Part shown: positions 25,386 to 34,181 of the stretch, piece by piece
Layout: each line of letters begins with the position of its first letter
Position numbering within the stretch: the first letter of the stretch is position 1
NCBI GenBank assembly: GCA_001871515.1
Contig: MNXW01000288.1
Location: 1 to 47,031, forward strand
DNA: 47,031 nt
Direction of reading: 5' to 3'
Source: Comamonadaceae bacterium CG2_30_57_122
GTDB taxonomy: Bacteria > Pseudomonadota > Gammaproteobacteria > Burkholderiales > Burkholderiaceae_C
The notes under the pieces: model-generated
Told to the model about the DNA's origin: nothing
The model's input: the letters and a program-made list of their open reading frames with translations, nothing else
The model's database searches: none
Program-made: the position numbers and the translations under genes

Positions 25386-26033
25386 TCAAAACAAATCGAT
25401 AGAACCACCCGCAGTCGACTTGGCGACCGAGGCTGCATTGCCTTTGCGCTCTTCAACCGCCAGGGTTTCCGGATGTGAATGCGCCAGCCGCTTCACCAGC
25501 GCCTTGCCGGAAACCGGGAAAAAACACACTTTTCTGGGATGAATATCGAGCACATCCTGAGACACCACCGGAATGCGCTCGGTGGCCAGGTAGTCCAACA
25601 CAAATTTGGTGTTGCGCTCGCCTACATTCATGGAAGTAAACCCCGCCATGACTTGGGCTCCCCCAAATATCTTGGCTTGCATGGTCTCCCGGCGTGCGCC
25701 CATCTTGAGCATCTGGTTGATCAAGAGTTCCATGGCATACGAACCATACCGTCCGCCACCGTCACCACCCTCACCGTCAGGCAGCATGAAATGGTTCATG
25801 CCACCTGCCCTGGCACGGCCATCCCAGATACAGGCTGAAATGCATGAGCCCAGCACCGTCATGATCATGATCTCTTCGTTCGACACAAAGTATTCGCCAG
25901 GCAGCACCTTGACCGCATCGTACTGAAAGTGATGGTCACTGTAAAAGAAGGAGGCCTCGCCAGGACTGCGCGGCAAGGATTTCAAATGGTCAACTCTTGA
26001 CACGCGGGCGCTGCCAGTTTTAGCGTCGCTCAT
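25386..26033 (-). CDS. cheD: Chemoreceptor glutamine deamidase
   Basis: A 215-residue protein that deamidates glutamines on chemoreceptors. The catalytic cysteine is in TVLGSCISACIWD and the family motif GGMNHFMLP follows. The N-terminal 30 residues precede the CheD fold. Its ATG overlaps the cheR end by 14 bp. The protein ends AGGSIDLF, a tail nearly identical to that of the CheZ-like protein at 30011-30460. CheC, the usual CheD partner in other phyla, is absent here, as in other betaproteobacteria. Confidence 0.95.
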   Translation of the reverse strand: MSDAKTGSARVSRVDHLKSLPRSPGEASFFYSDHHFQYDAVKVLPGEYFVSNEEIMIMTVLGSCISACIWDGRARAGGMNHFMLPDGEGGDGGGRYGSYAMELLINQMLKMGARRETMQAKIFGGAQVMAGFTSMNVGERNTKFVLDYLATERIPVVSQDVLDIHPRKVCFFPVSGKALVKRLAHSHPETLAVEERKGNAASVAKSTAGGSIDLF

Positions 26034-26883
26034 ACACGGTCTTTCCCTTCAATATAAATAAGTCTCGTGACTCACTGAAGTTTTCTGCATGCCCAACAAA
26101 GAGCAAACCGCCGGGCGCCATCACGCGGTGAATACGCTCCAGCACTTTGCGTTGGGTGGGTGCGTCAAAATAAATCATCACGTTGCGGCAAAACACCACA
26201 TCAAAGGGTTCACGAAACGGCCAATCGTCACGAATCAGGTTGACGATGATGAAATTCACCATGCGTTGCAACTCGGGTTTGACCCTGACCATGCCGCTGT
26301 TGGCAGCCTTTCCTTTCAGAAAGAATTTCTGCAACTGGTTATCAGAAACATTCTTGAGGTTTTCACGCCGGTAAACGCCTTGCGCAGCCGTCGCCAGCAC
26401 CTTGGAATCAATGTCACTGGCAGTCAGGGTCAAATGGGCATTCGGGCCAAGAGCCTCTACCGCTGTCATCAAAATGGAATAGGGTTCTTCCCCTGTGGAA
26501 GCGGCACTGCACCATACGCTCCAAGCTCCCTGAGTTTTGTGTGTTTTCAGGTGTTCGCTGAAAATCTCAAAATGGTGATGTTCGCGAAAAAAAGAGGTCA
26601 GATTGGTCGTGAGCGCATTGACGAATTCCTGCCATTCAGTACCGTCATGATGCTCCAGCCAGCCCAAATAGTCCCTGAAACTTTGATGGCCGGTTTCACG
26701 TAAACGGCGTGAAAGGCGGCTATAAACCATGGCGTGTTTGCCGTCGTGCAGACTGATTCCTGCGCGCTGATAGATTAAAGCCTGCACCTGGTCAAAGTCG
26801 GCATCAGTCCAGGCGAATTCACGTCCTTGTGCGTCAGGCAAACCGGCCTCCTGCTGCAATTGGCCTGACCGGGAGACTGCCAT
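26020..26883 (-). CDS. cheR: Chemotaxis protein methyltransferase
   Basis: A 287-residue S-adenosylmethionine-dependent enzyme that methylates glutamates of chemoreceptors. The N-terminal helical domain includes ISLHDGKHAMVYSRLSRRLR, and the catalytic domain has LTTNLTSFFRE, WSAASTGEEPYS-like WCSAASTGEEPYS and DVVFCRNVMIYFD. It ends with FVGHAENFSESRDLFILKG. The start ATG at 26883 follows a 19-bp gap after cheW. All expected motifs are present. Confidence 0.95.
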   Translation of the reverse strand: MAVSRSGQLQQEAGLPDAQGREFAWTDADFDQVQALIYQRAGISLHDGKHAMVYSRLSRRLRETGHQSFRDYLGWLEHHDGTEWQEFVNALTTNLTSFFREHHHFEIFSEHLKTHKTQGAWSVWCSAASTGEEPYSILMTAVEALGPNAHLTLTASDIDSKVLATAAQGVYRRENLKNVSDNQLQKFFLKGKAANSGMVRVKPELQRMVNFIIVNLIRDDWPFREPFDVVFCRNVMIYFDAPTQRKVLERIHRVMAPGGLLFVGHAENFSESRDLFILKGKTVYERR

Positions 26884-26902
26884 TTGAATTCAATTTGAAA
26901 AA

Positions 26903-27391
26903 TCAGCACGCGTCAGAGTTCAAACCCATGTCATCGCCTGACATCAACTTCTCGATATCAAGCAGTATCAACATTCGTTCCCCCAGCGACCCCAAGCCTA
27001 TGACCGAGTCACTGTCAATCACACTTTCCACCTCTGGGGCGGCGCGCAAATTTTCTGGAGCCAGTTGCATCACATCGCTCACCGAGTCCACCACGATACC
27101 CGCAATGCGATGGTGCAGGTTCAGAATAATCACTACTGTGAAAGAATCGTACTTGGCGCTTTCGCAGTTGAATTTCAAACGCATGTCCACAATCGGCACA
27201 ATGGTGCCACGCAAATTCACCACACCCTTGATAAAGGCTGGCGCATTGGCGATGCGTGTGGGGGGCTCATAACCCCGAATTTCCTGCACCTTCAGAATGT
27301 CAATGCCGTACTCTTCCTGATCAAGCTTGAAAGTGAGGTATTCACGTGCACCTACGGCCACCGATTCATTTATTTTTTCAATTGCACTCAT
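26903..27391 (-). CDS. cheW: Chemotaxis adaptor protein
   Basis: A 162-residue SH3-like adaptor that links receptors to CheA. Hallmarks are EYLTFKLDQEEYGIDILKVQEIRGY near the start, VKGVVNLRGTIVPIVDMRLKF-type sequence (IKGVVNLRGTIVPIVDMR) and VDSVSDVMQL. It lies 28 bp downstream of cheA. Start and length are normal. Confidence 0.95.
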   Translation of the reverse strand: MSAIEKINESVAVGAREYLTFKLDQEEYGIDILKVQEIRGYEPPTRIANAPAFIKGVVNLRGTIVPIVDMRLKFNCESAKYDSFTVVIILNLHHRIAGIVVDSVSDVMQLAPENLRAAPEVESVIDSDSVIGLGSLGERMLILLDIEKLMSGDDMGLNSDAC

Positions 27392-27419
27392 CTTTTTTCT
27401 CCTGAAACGGGCTCAGACA

Positions 27420-29564
27420 TTAATGACGTGAACGACGAACCAGCGCAGCTGTGTCCAAAATCAAAGCTACTTTGCCATCACCCAGAATCGTTGCACCTGA
27501 GACGTTGGGCACCTTGCGGTAATTGGACTCCAAGTTTTTAACCACCACCTGCTGTTGCCCCAGCAGTTCATCCACCAGCAGCACCACGCGGCTGCCCTCG
27601 GCTTCAATGACTACCATGATGTCGCTGACTTTTTCAGAGTCAAAGCGGGATACCTGAAACACTTTTTCAAGTTCAATGACAGGCATGTACTCGTCACGCA
27701 CCTTGACCAATTGAGCTCCCTGGCCAACGGTGCTTACCGCATCAGACTTGACCTGGAACGACTCAACCACTGAGGACAAAGGCAGGATGTAAACCTCGTT
27801 GCCGACCCCGATTGACATGCCATCCATGATGGCCAGGGTCAAAGGCAAGCGCACCGACACCTTCATGCCGTAACCTTCAGAAGAATCAATTTCCACAGTG
27901 CCGTTCAGTGAGGTGATGTTGCGCTTGACCACGTCCATGCCAACCCCGCGGCCAGACACGTCGGTCACCACCTCTGCAGTCGAGAAGCCTGGGGCAAAAA
28001 TCAACTGCCAAACTTCAGCATCGGTCATGGCATCAGAAACATCCAAACCTTTTTCTCTGGCTTTGGAAAGAATTTTTTCACGCGACATGCCTTTGCCGTC
28101 ATCACGCACCTCGATCACGATGGAGCCGCCTTGATGCGCCGCAGACAAAGTGATCGTACCGGTCTCTGGTTTGCCAGCCTTGATCCGGTCGGCAGGCATT
28201 TCAATACCGTGGTCACAGCTGTTGCGCACCAAATGGGTCAAGGGGTCGGTGATTTTTTCAACCAGTCCTTTGTCCAGCTCAGTGGCTTCACCCAGGGTGA
28301 CAAAATTAACTTTTTTACCCAGCTTGCCAGCCAAATCGCGCAACATGCGCGGGAACCGGCTGAATACGATGGACATGGGAATCATCCGGATCGACATCAC
28401 CGACTCTTGCAGGTCACGGGTATTGCGATCTAGGTCGGTCAGACCGGTAAGCAATTGTTGGTACAGCGCAGGATCAAGCGCCCGGCTGTTTTGCGCCAGC
28501 ATGGCCTGGGTAATCACCAGTTCACCAACCAAATTGATCAACTGATCAACTTTGTTGATGGCCACGCGGATGGTGGCTGCTTCTGGTTGTGATGTTGCAG
28601 CATTAGCTGCACCCGCTGTTTTAGGCAGGGCGGCCTTTGATACTACGGAAGCAACCGTTGCGGCTGCTGGTGCTGCAGCGGCCGGGGCTAGCAAATCCGG
28701 CGCACCCGGTGCGCCATCAAAAAAACCAAACCCCAAGGGGGTACCTGTCTGCGAGGAGGATAGCGCATGATCTTGTGCGGCCTCTTCTGCTACTTGTTGA
28801 ATCACAACTTGCTCGCGTGACACATGGAAAGCAAACAAATCCAGCAAGTCTTCATTTGAAGAAGTGGTATGCACCTCAAACTCGCGGGGTGTTCCAGCAG
28901 TCCATGGCCGTGCCTTGATGTCACCCAAACCAGGGATATCTCGGAACAATTCCATGAGCGCAACCACCTGATCTTCTCGATCCAGCTGACTGATCCGAAT
29001 TTCAAGATGACGGACGCCATCCGCAGAGACAACAGCAGTTAAAGCCTTGGGCTGCTCTGGCACGGTTCCAGCCGACGGCGTTACTGGTACTGATACTGGC
29101 GCGACCACTTGCACAACTGCAGCTTTGGGTGCGGGAATTTCGCCACTGGCGAGTGAACGGATCCGGCTGACCAGGTCGGTCGTGGGTGGCCCTGCACCCT
29201 CGGCTCCCGCCTGATGCCTGGCTAAAAGGCTACGTGAGGCATCTGCTGATTCAAGCAACACATCAACCATGCTTGAGTTGGGTTGCAGTTCGTGTCTGCG
29301 TAAACGATCAAGCAGCGACTCCATTTGATGCGTCAGTTCAGCCACATCAGAAAAACCAAAAGTGGCAGCGCCCCCTTTGACAGAGTGCGCGCAGCGGAAG
29401 ATGCCATTCAACTCCTCGTCATCTGCCGTTTCAAGATTCAAATTGAGCAGCATTTGCTCCATCAAATCAAGATTTTCGCCAGCTTCTTCAAAAAAGATTT
29501 GATAGAACTGGGTTAAATCGAAATCAGACCCGGCGCTATTTGTGTCTTGATGTACTTCTGCCAT
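27420..29564 (-). CDS. cheA: Chemotaxis sensor histidine kinase
   Basis: A 714-residue kinase that phosphorylates itself and passes phosphate to CheY and CheB. The HPt domain has His60 in CAHSVKGGAATFGF. A P2-like region (about 185-270, HLEIRISQLDREDQVVALMEL) and a long Ala/Pro-rich linker follow. The P3 and ATPase domains show LVGELVITQAML, VRNSCDHGIEMP (N box), IEVRDDGKGM (G1), FAPGFSTAEVVTDVSGRGVGMD (F and G2 boxes). A CheW-like domain closes the protein. The ATG at 29564 follows a 47-bp gap after cheY. Confidence 0.96.
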   Translation of the reverse strand: MAEVHQDTNSAGSDFDLTQFYQIFFEEAGENLDLMEQMLLNLNLETADDEELNGIFRCAHSVKGGAATFGFSDVAELTHQMESLLDRLRRHELQPNSSMVDVLLESADASRSLLARHQAGAEGAGPPTTDLVSRIRSLASGEIPAPKAAVVQVVAPVSVPVTPSAGTVPEQPKALTAVVSADGVRHLEIRISQLDREDQVVALMELFRDIPGLGDIKARPWTAGTPREFEVHTTSSNEDLLDLFAFHVSREQVVIQQVAEEAAQDHALSSSQTGTPLGFGFFDGAPGAPDLLAPAAAAPAAATVASVVSKAALPKTAGAANAATSQPEAATIRVAINKVDQLINLVGELVITQAMLAQNSRALDPALYQQLLTGLTDLDRNTRDLQESVMSIRMIPMSIVFSRFPRMLRDLAGKLGKKVNFVTLGEATELDKGLVEKITDPLTHLVRNSCDHGIEMPADRIKAGKPETGTITLSAAHQGGSIVIEVRDDGKGMSREKILSKAREKGLDVSDAMTDAEVWQLIFAPGFSTAEVVTDVSGRGVGMDVVKRNITSLNGTVEIDSSEGYGMKVSVRLPLTLAIMDGMSIGVGNEVYILPLSSVVESFQVKSDAVSTVGQGAQLVKVRDEYMPVIELEKVFQVSRFDSEKVSDIMVVIEAEGSRVVLLVDELLGQQQVVVKNLESNYRKVPNVSGATILGDGKVALILDTAALVRRSRH

Positions 29565-29611
29565 ACCTGTCTCCTAACATCTTTTCTTAGGTTAATAACT
29601 GTACGTTTAGG

Positions 29612-29974
29612 TTACTTGACGACTTTTTTGATCACCTCAATCAATCGCGCCGGGTCAAAAGGCTTAACCAGCCATCCTGTGGCACCCGCAGCCCGCCCTG
29701 CTTGCTTCATGAGGTCACTGGACTCTGTGGTCAGCATCAAAATCGGGACGGTTTTGAACTGTGGGTGTTCGCGCAATTTGCGAGTCAGACCCAAGCCATC
29801 AAGGCGCGGCATGTTCTGATCAGTCAGGATCAAGTCAAAACTTTGCGTCAGGGCTTTTTCAAAAGCATCTACACCATCAACTGCTTCAACCACCTGATAA
29901 CCAGCACCGGTCAAAGTGAAAGAAACCATTTTTCGCATGGATGGCGAATCATCAACAGCGAGTATCAAAGGCAT
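29612..29974 (-). CDS. cheY: Chemotaxis response regulator controlling flagellar switching
   Basis: A single-domain receiver of 120 residues. The acidic pocket is AVDDS (6-10), the phospho-acceptor Asp52 lies in LTDQNMPRLDG, and Lys104 in WLVKPFDP completes the site; Thr82 and Thr83 follow LML. The N-terminus MPLILAVDDSPSMRKM is typical. It would be phosphorylated by CheA and bind FliM, whose N-terminal LSQEEVDALL motif is encoded at 35928. Confidence 0.94.
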   Translation of the reverse strand: MPLILAVDDSPSMRKMVSFTLTGAGYQVVEAVDGVDAFEKALTQSFDLILTDQNMPRLDGLGLTRKLREHPQFKTVPILMLTTESSDLMKQAGRAAGATGWLVKPFDPARLIEVIKKVVK

Positions 29975-30010
29975 GTAAAACTCCCACTATTCCAATCTGT
30001 CACCAGAAAT

Positions 30011-30460
30011 TTAAAAAAGCTCAATCGACCCGGCTTCCATTTCATCCTGTGTCACAGGATTTGGACGCTCAGGTACCTCTTCAACAAACGGCACGGCTTC
30101 ACCATCTTCATGGCCCATGGCATCTGATGCCAGGCGATATGCACACCCCTGAAGAATTTTTGAAGTATGAATAATCAATTGCGATGCCATGTCCTGAAAC
30201 TGCAACTCGGTCACCGCAGCGCGCAACGCCACGCGCACTTCGTCAAGCTCCTTGACGGCCGCAAATGCGGGCTCTGACAGGTTGGCACTCGCCGAGGTAA
30301 ACCGCATCATCAAGTTTTCCATGGTGTGTGCCAACAGACCGTCCAACCGAGTCAAGTCGTGAACAACCACTAAAAGCGAGTCCTGCACTTCAGCCACCAG
30401 CATGACCGGGAGCTCAACAGTAGGAACCGAAAATGATGTTTCATCAGGCGGCATGGCCAA
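30011..30460 (-). CDS. Short CheZ-like chemotaxis protein
   Basis: A 149-residue protein sitting upstream of cheY. It has a long amphipathic helical region and the motif VTELQFQDMASQLIIHTSKIL, which resembles the CheZ active region (LQFQD...Q) where a Gln/Asp pair drives CheY-P dephosphorylation. It is shorter than CheZ (about 214) and lacks most of the first helix. The tail EEVPERPNPVTQDEMEAGSIELF may be a CheY-binding peptide. The start chosen is TTG at 30460, because GGAG lies six bases before it; an ATG two codons later is 12 bases away. It could instead be a helical HPt-like protein. Confidence 0.6.
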   Translation of the reverse strand: MAMPPDETSFSVPTVELPVMLVAEVQDSLLVVVHDLTRLDGLLAHTMENLMMRFTSASANLSEPAFAAVKELDEVRVALRAAVTELQFQDMASQLIIHTSKILQGCAYRLASDAMGHEDGEAVPFVEEVPERPNPVTQDEMEAGSIELF

Positions 30461-30528
30461 TGGACGCTCCTATGGACAAAATGCTATGCAGTTAACCTTT
30501 GCTATCGTCGACAATCATAGCGCCTATT

Positions 30529-31644
30529 ATGAACAGCAACACTCGTAGCAACCCCAACTTGCGGATTTTGCATCTGGAAGATTCCACGCTTGACCATGAA
30601 CTTGTCAAGCGTGAGTTGCAACGTGCAGGAGCGAGCTTTGAAATCTGTCGAATTGAGACCCTGGAGAGCTTTGCCCTGGAGTTAAGGTCAGACAACTTCG
30701 ACGTGGTGCTGGCCGACTATCGACTCGCAGGATTTACTGCCCTGAATGCCTGGGAGCTGATGCAGGACAGACATTGCCGAATACCTTTTGTGCTGCTGTC
30801 TGGTGCGATTGGTGAGTCGGCCGCCGTAGCCGCGATCAAAATGGGCATCAGCGACTACCTTCCAAAAGAAGACATGGGAAAACTCGGGCGGGTTCTGGAA
30901 CGTGCCATCGAAATGCACCGTATCCAGATGGACAAAGAAGCCACTGATACCGAGCTGGCCGCATCTGAACAACGGCTGGCTGATTTTGCCGAACACTTGC
31001 AAGCCACCATTGAGCAAGAACGTGCCGCCATTGCCCGGGAAATTCATGATGACATTGGAGGATCATTGGCTGCAATCCGTTTTGATCTGTCATGGATTTC
31101 AAGACACTCCACCGAACCGGCCATGCTTTCGCACCTTGCGGCAGCAAGCGACATGCTCTCGCATGCACTGAATGCCAGCCAACGCATCATGATGAACCTA
31201 CGCCCCGCCGTGCTGGATCAGGGGTTGGTAGCGGCAGTTGAATGGCTAGCGACCAGTTTTACAAAACGAACCACCATCCCTGTTGCCATTCGTTCTCCCC
31301 AAAACTTTGAGCGTTTGCCCAAAACCGTCCAACTCACGGCCTACCGCACCACGCAAGAAGCTTTAACCAACATCGGCAAATACGCACAATGCACACAGGT
31401 CAACATCGAGCTGTCTGATGCCAAGGGCGTGTTGACGCTTGAAGTCTCTGACAACGGCTTGGGCATCCATGAACATGACCTCACCAAAACAAGTTCTTTT
31501 GGCATTCGTGGGTTGAAAGAGCGTGCCCGCACCGTTGGCGGCTGGCTGGATGTCAGCTCCATGCCCGGTTTGGGCACTACTATTCTCTTGTCTATTCCAA
31601 TCAAACCATTGGAAGACGACCAGGTAAAAGGGTTCAACACATGA
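30529..31644 (+). CDS. Sensor histidine kinase with N-terminal receiver domain
   Basis: A 371-residue soluble kinase with no membrane segment. The N-terminal receiver (8-125) has HLED, phospho-acceptor Asp63 (LADYRLAGF) and Lys113 (LPKED). A coiled coil (about 130-165) leads to a NarX/UhpB-type dimerisation domain with His173 in AAIAREIHDDIGGSLAAIRFDL and an ATPase domain with YRTTQEALTNIGKYA and VSDNGLGI. The ATG at 30529 is preferred to a TTG at 30499. The stop overlaps the next gene (ATGA), a LuxR-type regulator. Lying between the che and fli operons, it may link another phosphorelay to motility; that role is inference. Confidence 0.9.
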   Translation: MNSNTRSNPNLRILHLEDSTLDHELVKRELQRAGASFEICRIETLESFALELRSDNFDVVLADYRLAGFTALNAWELMQDRHCRIPFVLLSGAIGESAAVAAIKMGISDYLPKEDMGKLGRVLERAIEMHRIQMDKEATDTELAASEQRLADFAEHLQATIEQERAAIAREIHDDIGGSLAAIRFDLSWISRHSTEPAMLSHLAAASDMLSHALNASQRIMMNLRPAVLDQGLVAAVEWLATSFTKRTTIPVAIRSPQNFERLPKTVQLTAYRTTQEALTNIGKYAQCTQVNIELSDAKGVLTLEVSDNGLGIHEHDLTKTSSFGIRGLKERARTVGGWLDVSSMPGLGTTILLSIPIKPLEDDQVKGFNT

Positions 31645-32270
31645 TTCGAGTCATCTTATGCGACGACCATGCCATGGTTCGCCGTGGCATTCGTGACACC
31701 CTGTCAGAGGCGGTCGATATCCAGGTCACTGCCGAAGCCGGCAGCTATACAGAAGTGCGTGAGTCAATACGCAAGCACGCCTGTGATGTGTTGGTGCTGG
31801 ACATCAACCTGCCTGGGCGTGGTGGTCTAGAGGTGTTGTCCAGCCTGCGCGAGACTGATTCACCCATCAAGGTGCTGATGGTCTCGATGTTTCCTGAAGA
31901 CCAGTATGCGATTCGCTGTTTGAAAGCCGGTGCACAGGGCTACCTGAACAAGGCCGGCGACCCCGCAGACCTGATCACTGCCGTCCGCACGGTGGCACAG
32001 GGTCGCAAATACGTCACCCCAGGTGTGGCACAAATGCTGGTGGACAACCTCAACATGCCCGAAAGTAGCAGTCCCCATGCCTGCTTGTCCGAGCGCGAAC
32101 TTCAGACGCTGCTCAAAATAGCTTCTGGCAAGCGTTTGTCGGACATTGCCGAAGAACTCATGCTCAGCCCCAAAACCGTCAGTGTGTACCGCGCCCGGGT
32201 ACTTGAAAAACTCAAACTCTCCAACAATTCAGAACTGACGGTCTACGCCATTCGCAGCGGACTTGTATAG
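31641..32270 (+). CDS. LuxR/NarL-type response regulator
   Basis: A 209-residue DNA-binding response regulator. The receiver has CDDH (7-10), phospho-acceptor Asp54 in LVLDINLPGRGG, and NKAGD near the lysine position. The output domain has the LuxR helix-turn-helix: LSERELQTLLKIASGKRLSDIAEELMLSPKTVSVYRARVLEKL. It overlaps the kinase stop by four bases, so the pair is coupled. It resembles FixJ/UvrY/NarL regulators. Its targets may include the neighbouring flagellar or chemotaxis genes, but no binding sites were identified. Confidence 0.93.
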   Translation: MIRVILCDDHAMVRRGIRDTLSEAVDIQVTAEAGSYTEVRESIRKHACDVLVLDINLPGRGGLEVLSSLRETDSPIKVLMVSMFPEDQYAIRCLKAGAQGYLNKAGDPADLITAVRTVAQGRKYVTPGVAQMLVDNLNMPESSSPHACLSERELQTLLKIASGKRLSDIAEELMLSPKTVSVYRARVLEKLKLSNNSELTVYAIRSGLV

Positions 32271-32284
32271 CGCAACAAGCTCAC

Positions 32285-32307
32285 AAGAAACAAGTATCTT
32301 GTTTCTT
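32285..32307. terminator. Bidirectional terminator between the response regulator and fliR
   Basis: AAGAAACAAG-TAT-CTTGTTTCTT is a perfect 10-bp stem with a 3-nt loop in the 71-bp gap between two convergent genes. A second hairpin CCCGC-GT-GCGGG lies at 32321-32332, closer to fliR. Neither has a long T run, but the first is T-rich in both directions. Confidence 0.5.
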
Positions 32308-32341
32308 TGAGAACGCCTGGCCCGCGTGCGGGGTTGGGATG

Positions 32342-33109
32342 CTATCTGGTTGAAAAAAGCACAATGGCATGGCTCATGAGTGACAAAAATGGCTGATCCA
32401 ACATCGGCAGGGTCACCGCCATGCCAACCAAACCCACGGTGAGTGTGATGGGAAACCCAATAGCGAAAACGTTCATTTGTGGTGCAACGCGTGACACGAT
32501 GCCCAAGGCCAGATTGGCAAACATCAACATACCCATCATGGGCAGAGCCATCCACAAACCGCTGGCAAACAGTTCCGTGCCGAGATCTATGATTCGTAGT
32601 TGCTTCATGGCTTCGAGAAAATTTTGATCCACAGGAAACGCAGAAAAACTTTGGATCACGGTCAACAACACCAGCACATGCCCGTTCATGACGATAAACA
32701 TGAACGCTGCCATTTGCCCAAAAAACCTTGCCACGGTACTCGATTGTCCACCAATGGAAGGATCAAAAAAAGATGCAAAACCCAAACCCATCTGAAATCC
32801 AACCACTTCACCCGCCAACTCCACAGCAGCAAAAACCACCCGAATCGCGAAACCTGTTGCCAGACCAATGCCCACTTGCTGTACCACCGCACCAAAAGCG
32901 CCGGGATCGTTGATGCTGATGAGTGTTTGGCCTTCAAGACTGGGTTGAGCTGCCAGTGCCACAAAAAAAGCCAGAGCAATGCGCGCTCTGACAGGGAAAG
33001 CCCTGGAAGAAAAAATAGGGGCGGATGTAAACACCGCCAAAGTACGCAAAAATGGCCAAATCAACGGTGACAGCCAAGCCGTGAGTTGCGCCTCGGTAAA
33101 CGTGACCAT
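32342..33109 (-). CDS. fliR: Flagellar export gate protein FliR
   Basis: A 255-residue membrane protein of the flagellar type III export gate. About six hydrophobic segments are visible. Signature parts are FLRTLAVFTSAPIFSSRAFPVRARIALAF at the N-terminus, GEVVGFQMGLGFASFFDP and PMMGMLMFANLALGIVSRVAPQMNVFAIGFPITLTVGL. It is last in fliLMNOPQR and ends in front of a terminator-like hairpin. The ATG lies nine bases after fliQ. Confidence 0.95.
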   Translation of the reverse strand: MVTFTEAQLTAWLSPLIWPFLRTLAVFTSAPIFSSRAFPVRARIALAFFVALAAQPSLEGQTLISINDPGAFGAVVQQVGIGLATGFAIRVVFAAVELAGEVVGFQMGLGFASFFDPSIGGQSSTVARFFGQMAAFMFIVMNGHVLVLLTVIQSFSAFPVDQNFLEAMKQLRIIDLGTELFASGLWMALPMMGMLMFANLALGIVSRVAPQMNVFAIGFPITLTVGLVGMAVTLPMLDQPFLSLMSHAIVLFSTR

Positions 33110-33118
33110 CCCGTGGTC

Positions 33119-33388
33119 TTACATGACCGAAGCCGGTATGGCTTCCATGGTGCGACGAATGTAATTCACCAAGGTGGCCAACATCCACGGACCAGTCAGC
33201 GCAAATACAGCCACGGCCGCTACCAATTTAGGCACAAAGGCAAGCGTGGCCTCGTTGATTTGCGTCACGGCTTGAAACAAGCTGATCAGCAACCCAACCA
33301 CCAGCACCGTTCCCAGGACAGGTGTGGAAATCATCAGCAACATCCATAAGGCCTCTTGCCCCATGGTCAATACCATTTGCGAATTCAT
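33119..33388 (-). CDS. fliQ: Flagellar export gate protein FliQ
   Basis: An 89-residue membrane protein with two hydrophobic segments, matching FliQ in length and in MLLMISTPVLGTVLVVGLLISLFQAVTQINEATLAFVPKLVA. It lies nine bases from both fliP and fliR and forms part of the FliPQR export channel. Confidence 0.95.
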   Translation of the reverse strand: MNSQMVLTMGQEALWMLLMISTPVLGTVLVVGLLISLFQAVTQINEATLAFVPKLVAAVAVFALTGPWMLATLVNYIRRTMEAIPASVM

Positions 33389-33397
33389 GGCGCTACC

Positions 33398-34159
33398 TCA
33401 GGTCACAAAACTGGCCGCCAAGGAACCTAACAACAGGTTCCAGCCATCGGCCAGTACAAAGATCATCAACTTAAAGGGCAAGGCCACCAACACCGGTGAC
33501 AACATCATCATGCCCAGTGACATCAACACACTGGCCACCACAATGTCAATCACCAAAAACGGAATGAAGATCATGAAGCCAATCTGAAACGCAGACTTCA
33601 GTTCACTGGTTACAAACGCCGGAATCAAAACCCGCATGGGAGCATTAACCGCTGTGGTGTTGACATCGAGTTTGGCAAGTTTGACAAACAAAGACAGGTC
33701 AGACTGACGCGTCTGCTTGCTCATGAACTCCCGCATTGGTGCCTCAGCTTTCACCAGCGCTTGATCGAACGGCAAGGTGTTGTTGCTGTAGGGCAGATAC
33801 GCATCGTCGTACACCTTGTCCAACGTCGGCCCCATGACAAACAGGGTTAAAAAAAGTGACAGACCAACAATCACCTGGTTCGGTGGTGCTGATTGCGTGC
33901 CAAGCGCCTGACGCATCAAGGACAACACAATCACAATCCGGGTGAAGCCCGTCATCATCAGCAAAATGGCCGGCAAAAAAGACAGCGCCGTGAAAAACAG
34001 CAAGGTTTGTATCGGCACTGAAAAACTGACACCACTGCCCCCATTGCCCACCAACAAAGGCAGTTGCCCACCACTCTGCGCCCAACCCGGCAGCATCGTC
34101 AAAGCCAACGCCATACCGGCCAGGCATTTAAATGAGGTGCGAATCCAAAAACTGCTCAT
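33398..34159 (-). CDS. fliP: Flagellar export gate protein FliP
   Basis: A 253-residue membrane protein that forms the core of the flagellar export channel. A cleavable signal peptide is visible (FKCLAGMALALTMLPGWAQ), followed by LLFFTALSFLPAILLMMTGFTRIVIVLSLMRQALG, the conserved APPNQVIVGLSLFLTLFVMGPT and the C-terminal LPFKLMIFVLADGWNLLLGSL. The ATG at 34159 is chosen over a TTG at 34210, which would overlap fliO; this leaves a 22-bp gap. Confidence 0.95.
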   Translation of the reverse strand: MSSFWIRTSFKCLAGMALALTMLPGWAQSGGQLPLLVGNGGSGVSFSVPIQTLLFFTALSFLPAILLMMTGFTRIVIVLSLMRQALGTQSAPPNQVIVGLSLFLTLFVMGPTLDKVYDDAYLPYSNNTLPFDQALVKAEAPMREFMSKQTRQSDLSLFVKLAKLDVNTTAVNAPMRVLIPAFVTSELKSAFQIGFMIFIPFLVIDIVVASVLMSLGMMMLSPVLVALPFKLMIFVLADGWNLLLGSLAASFVT

Positions 34160-34181
34160 GGTATGCAAACCCTGTCCCCCG

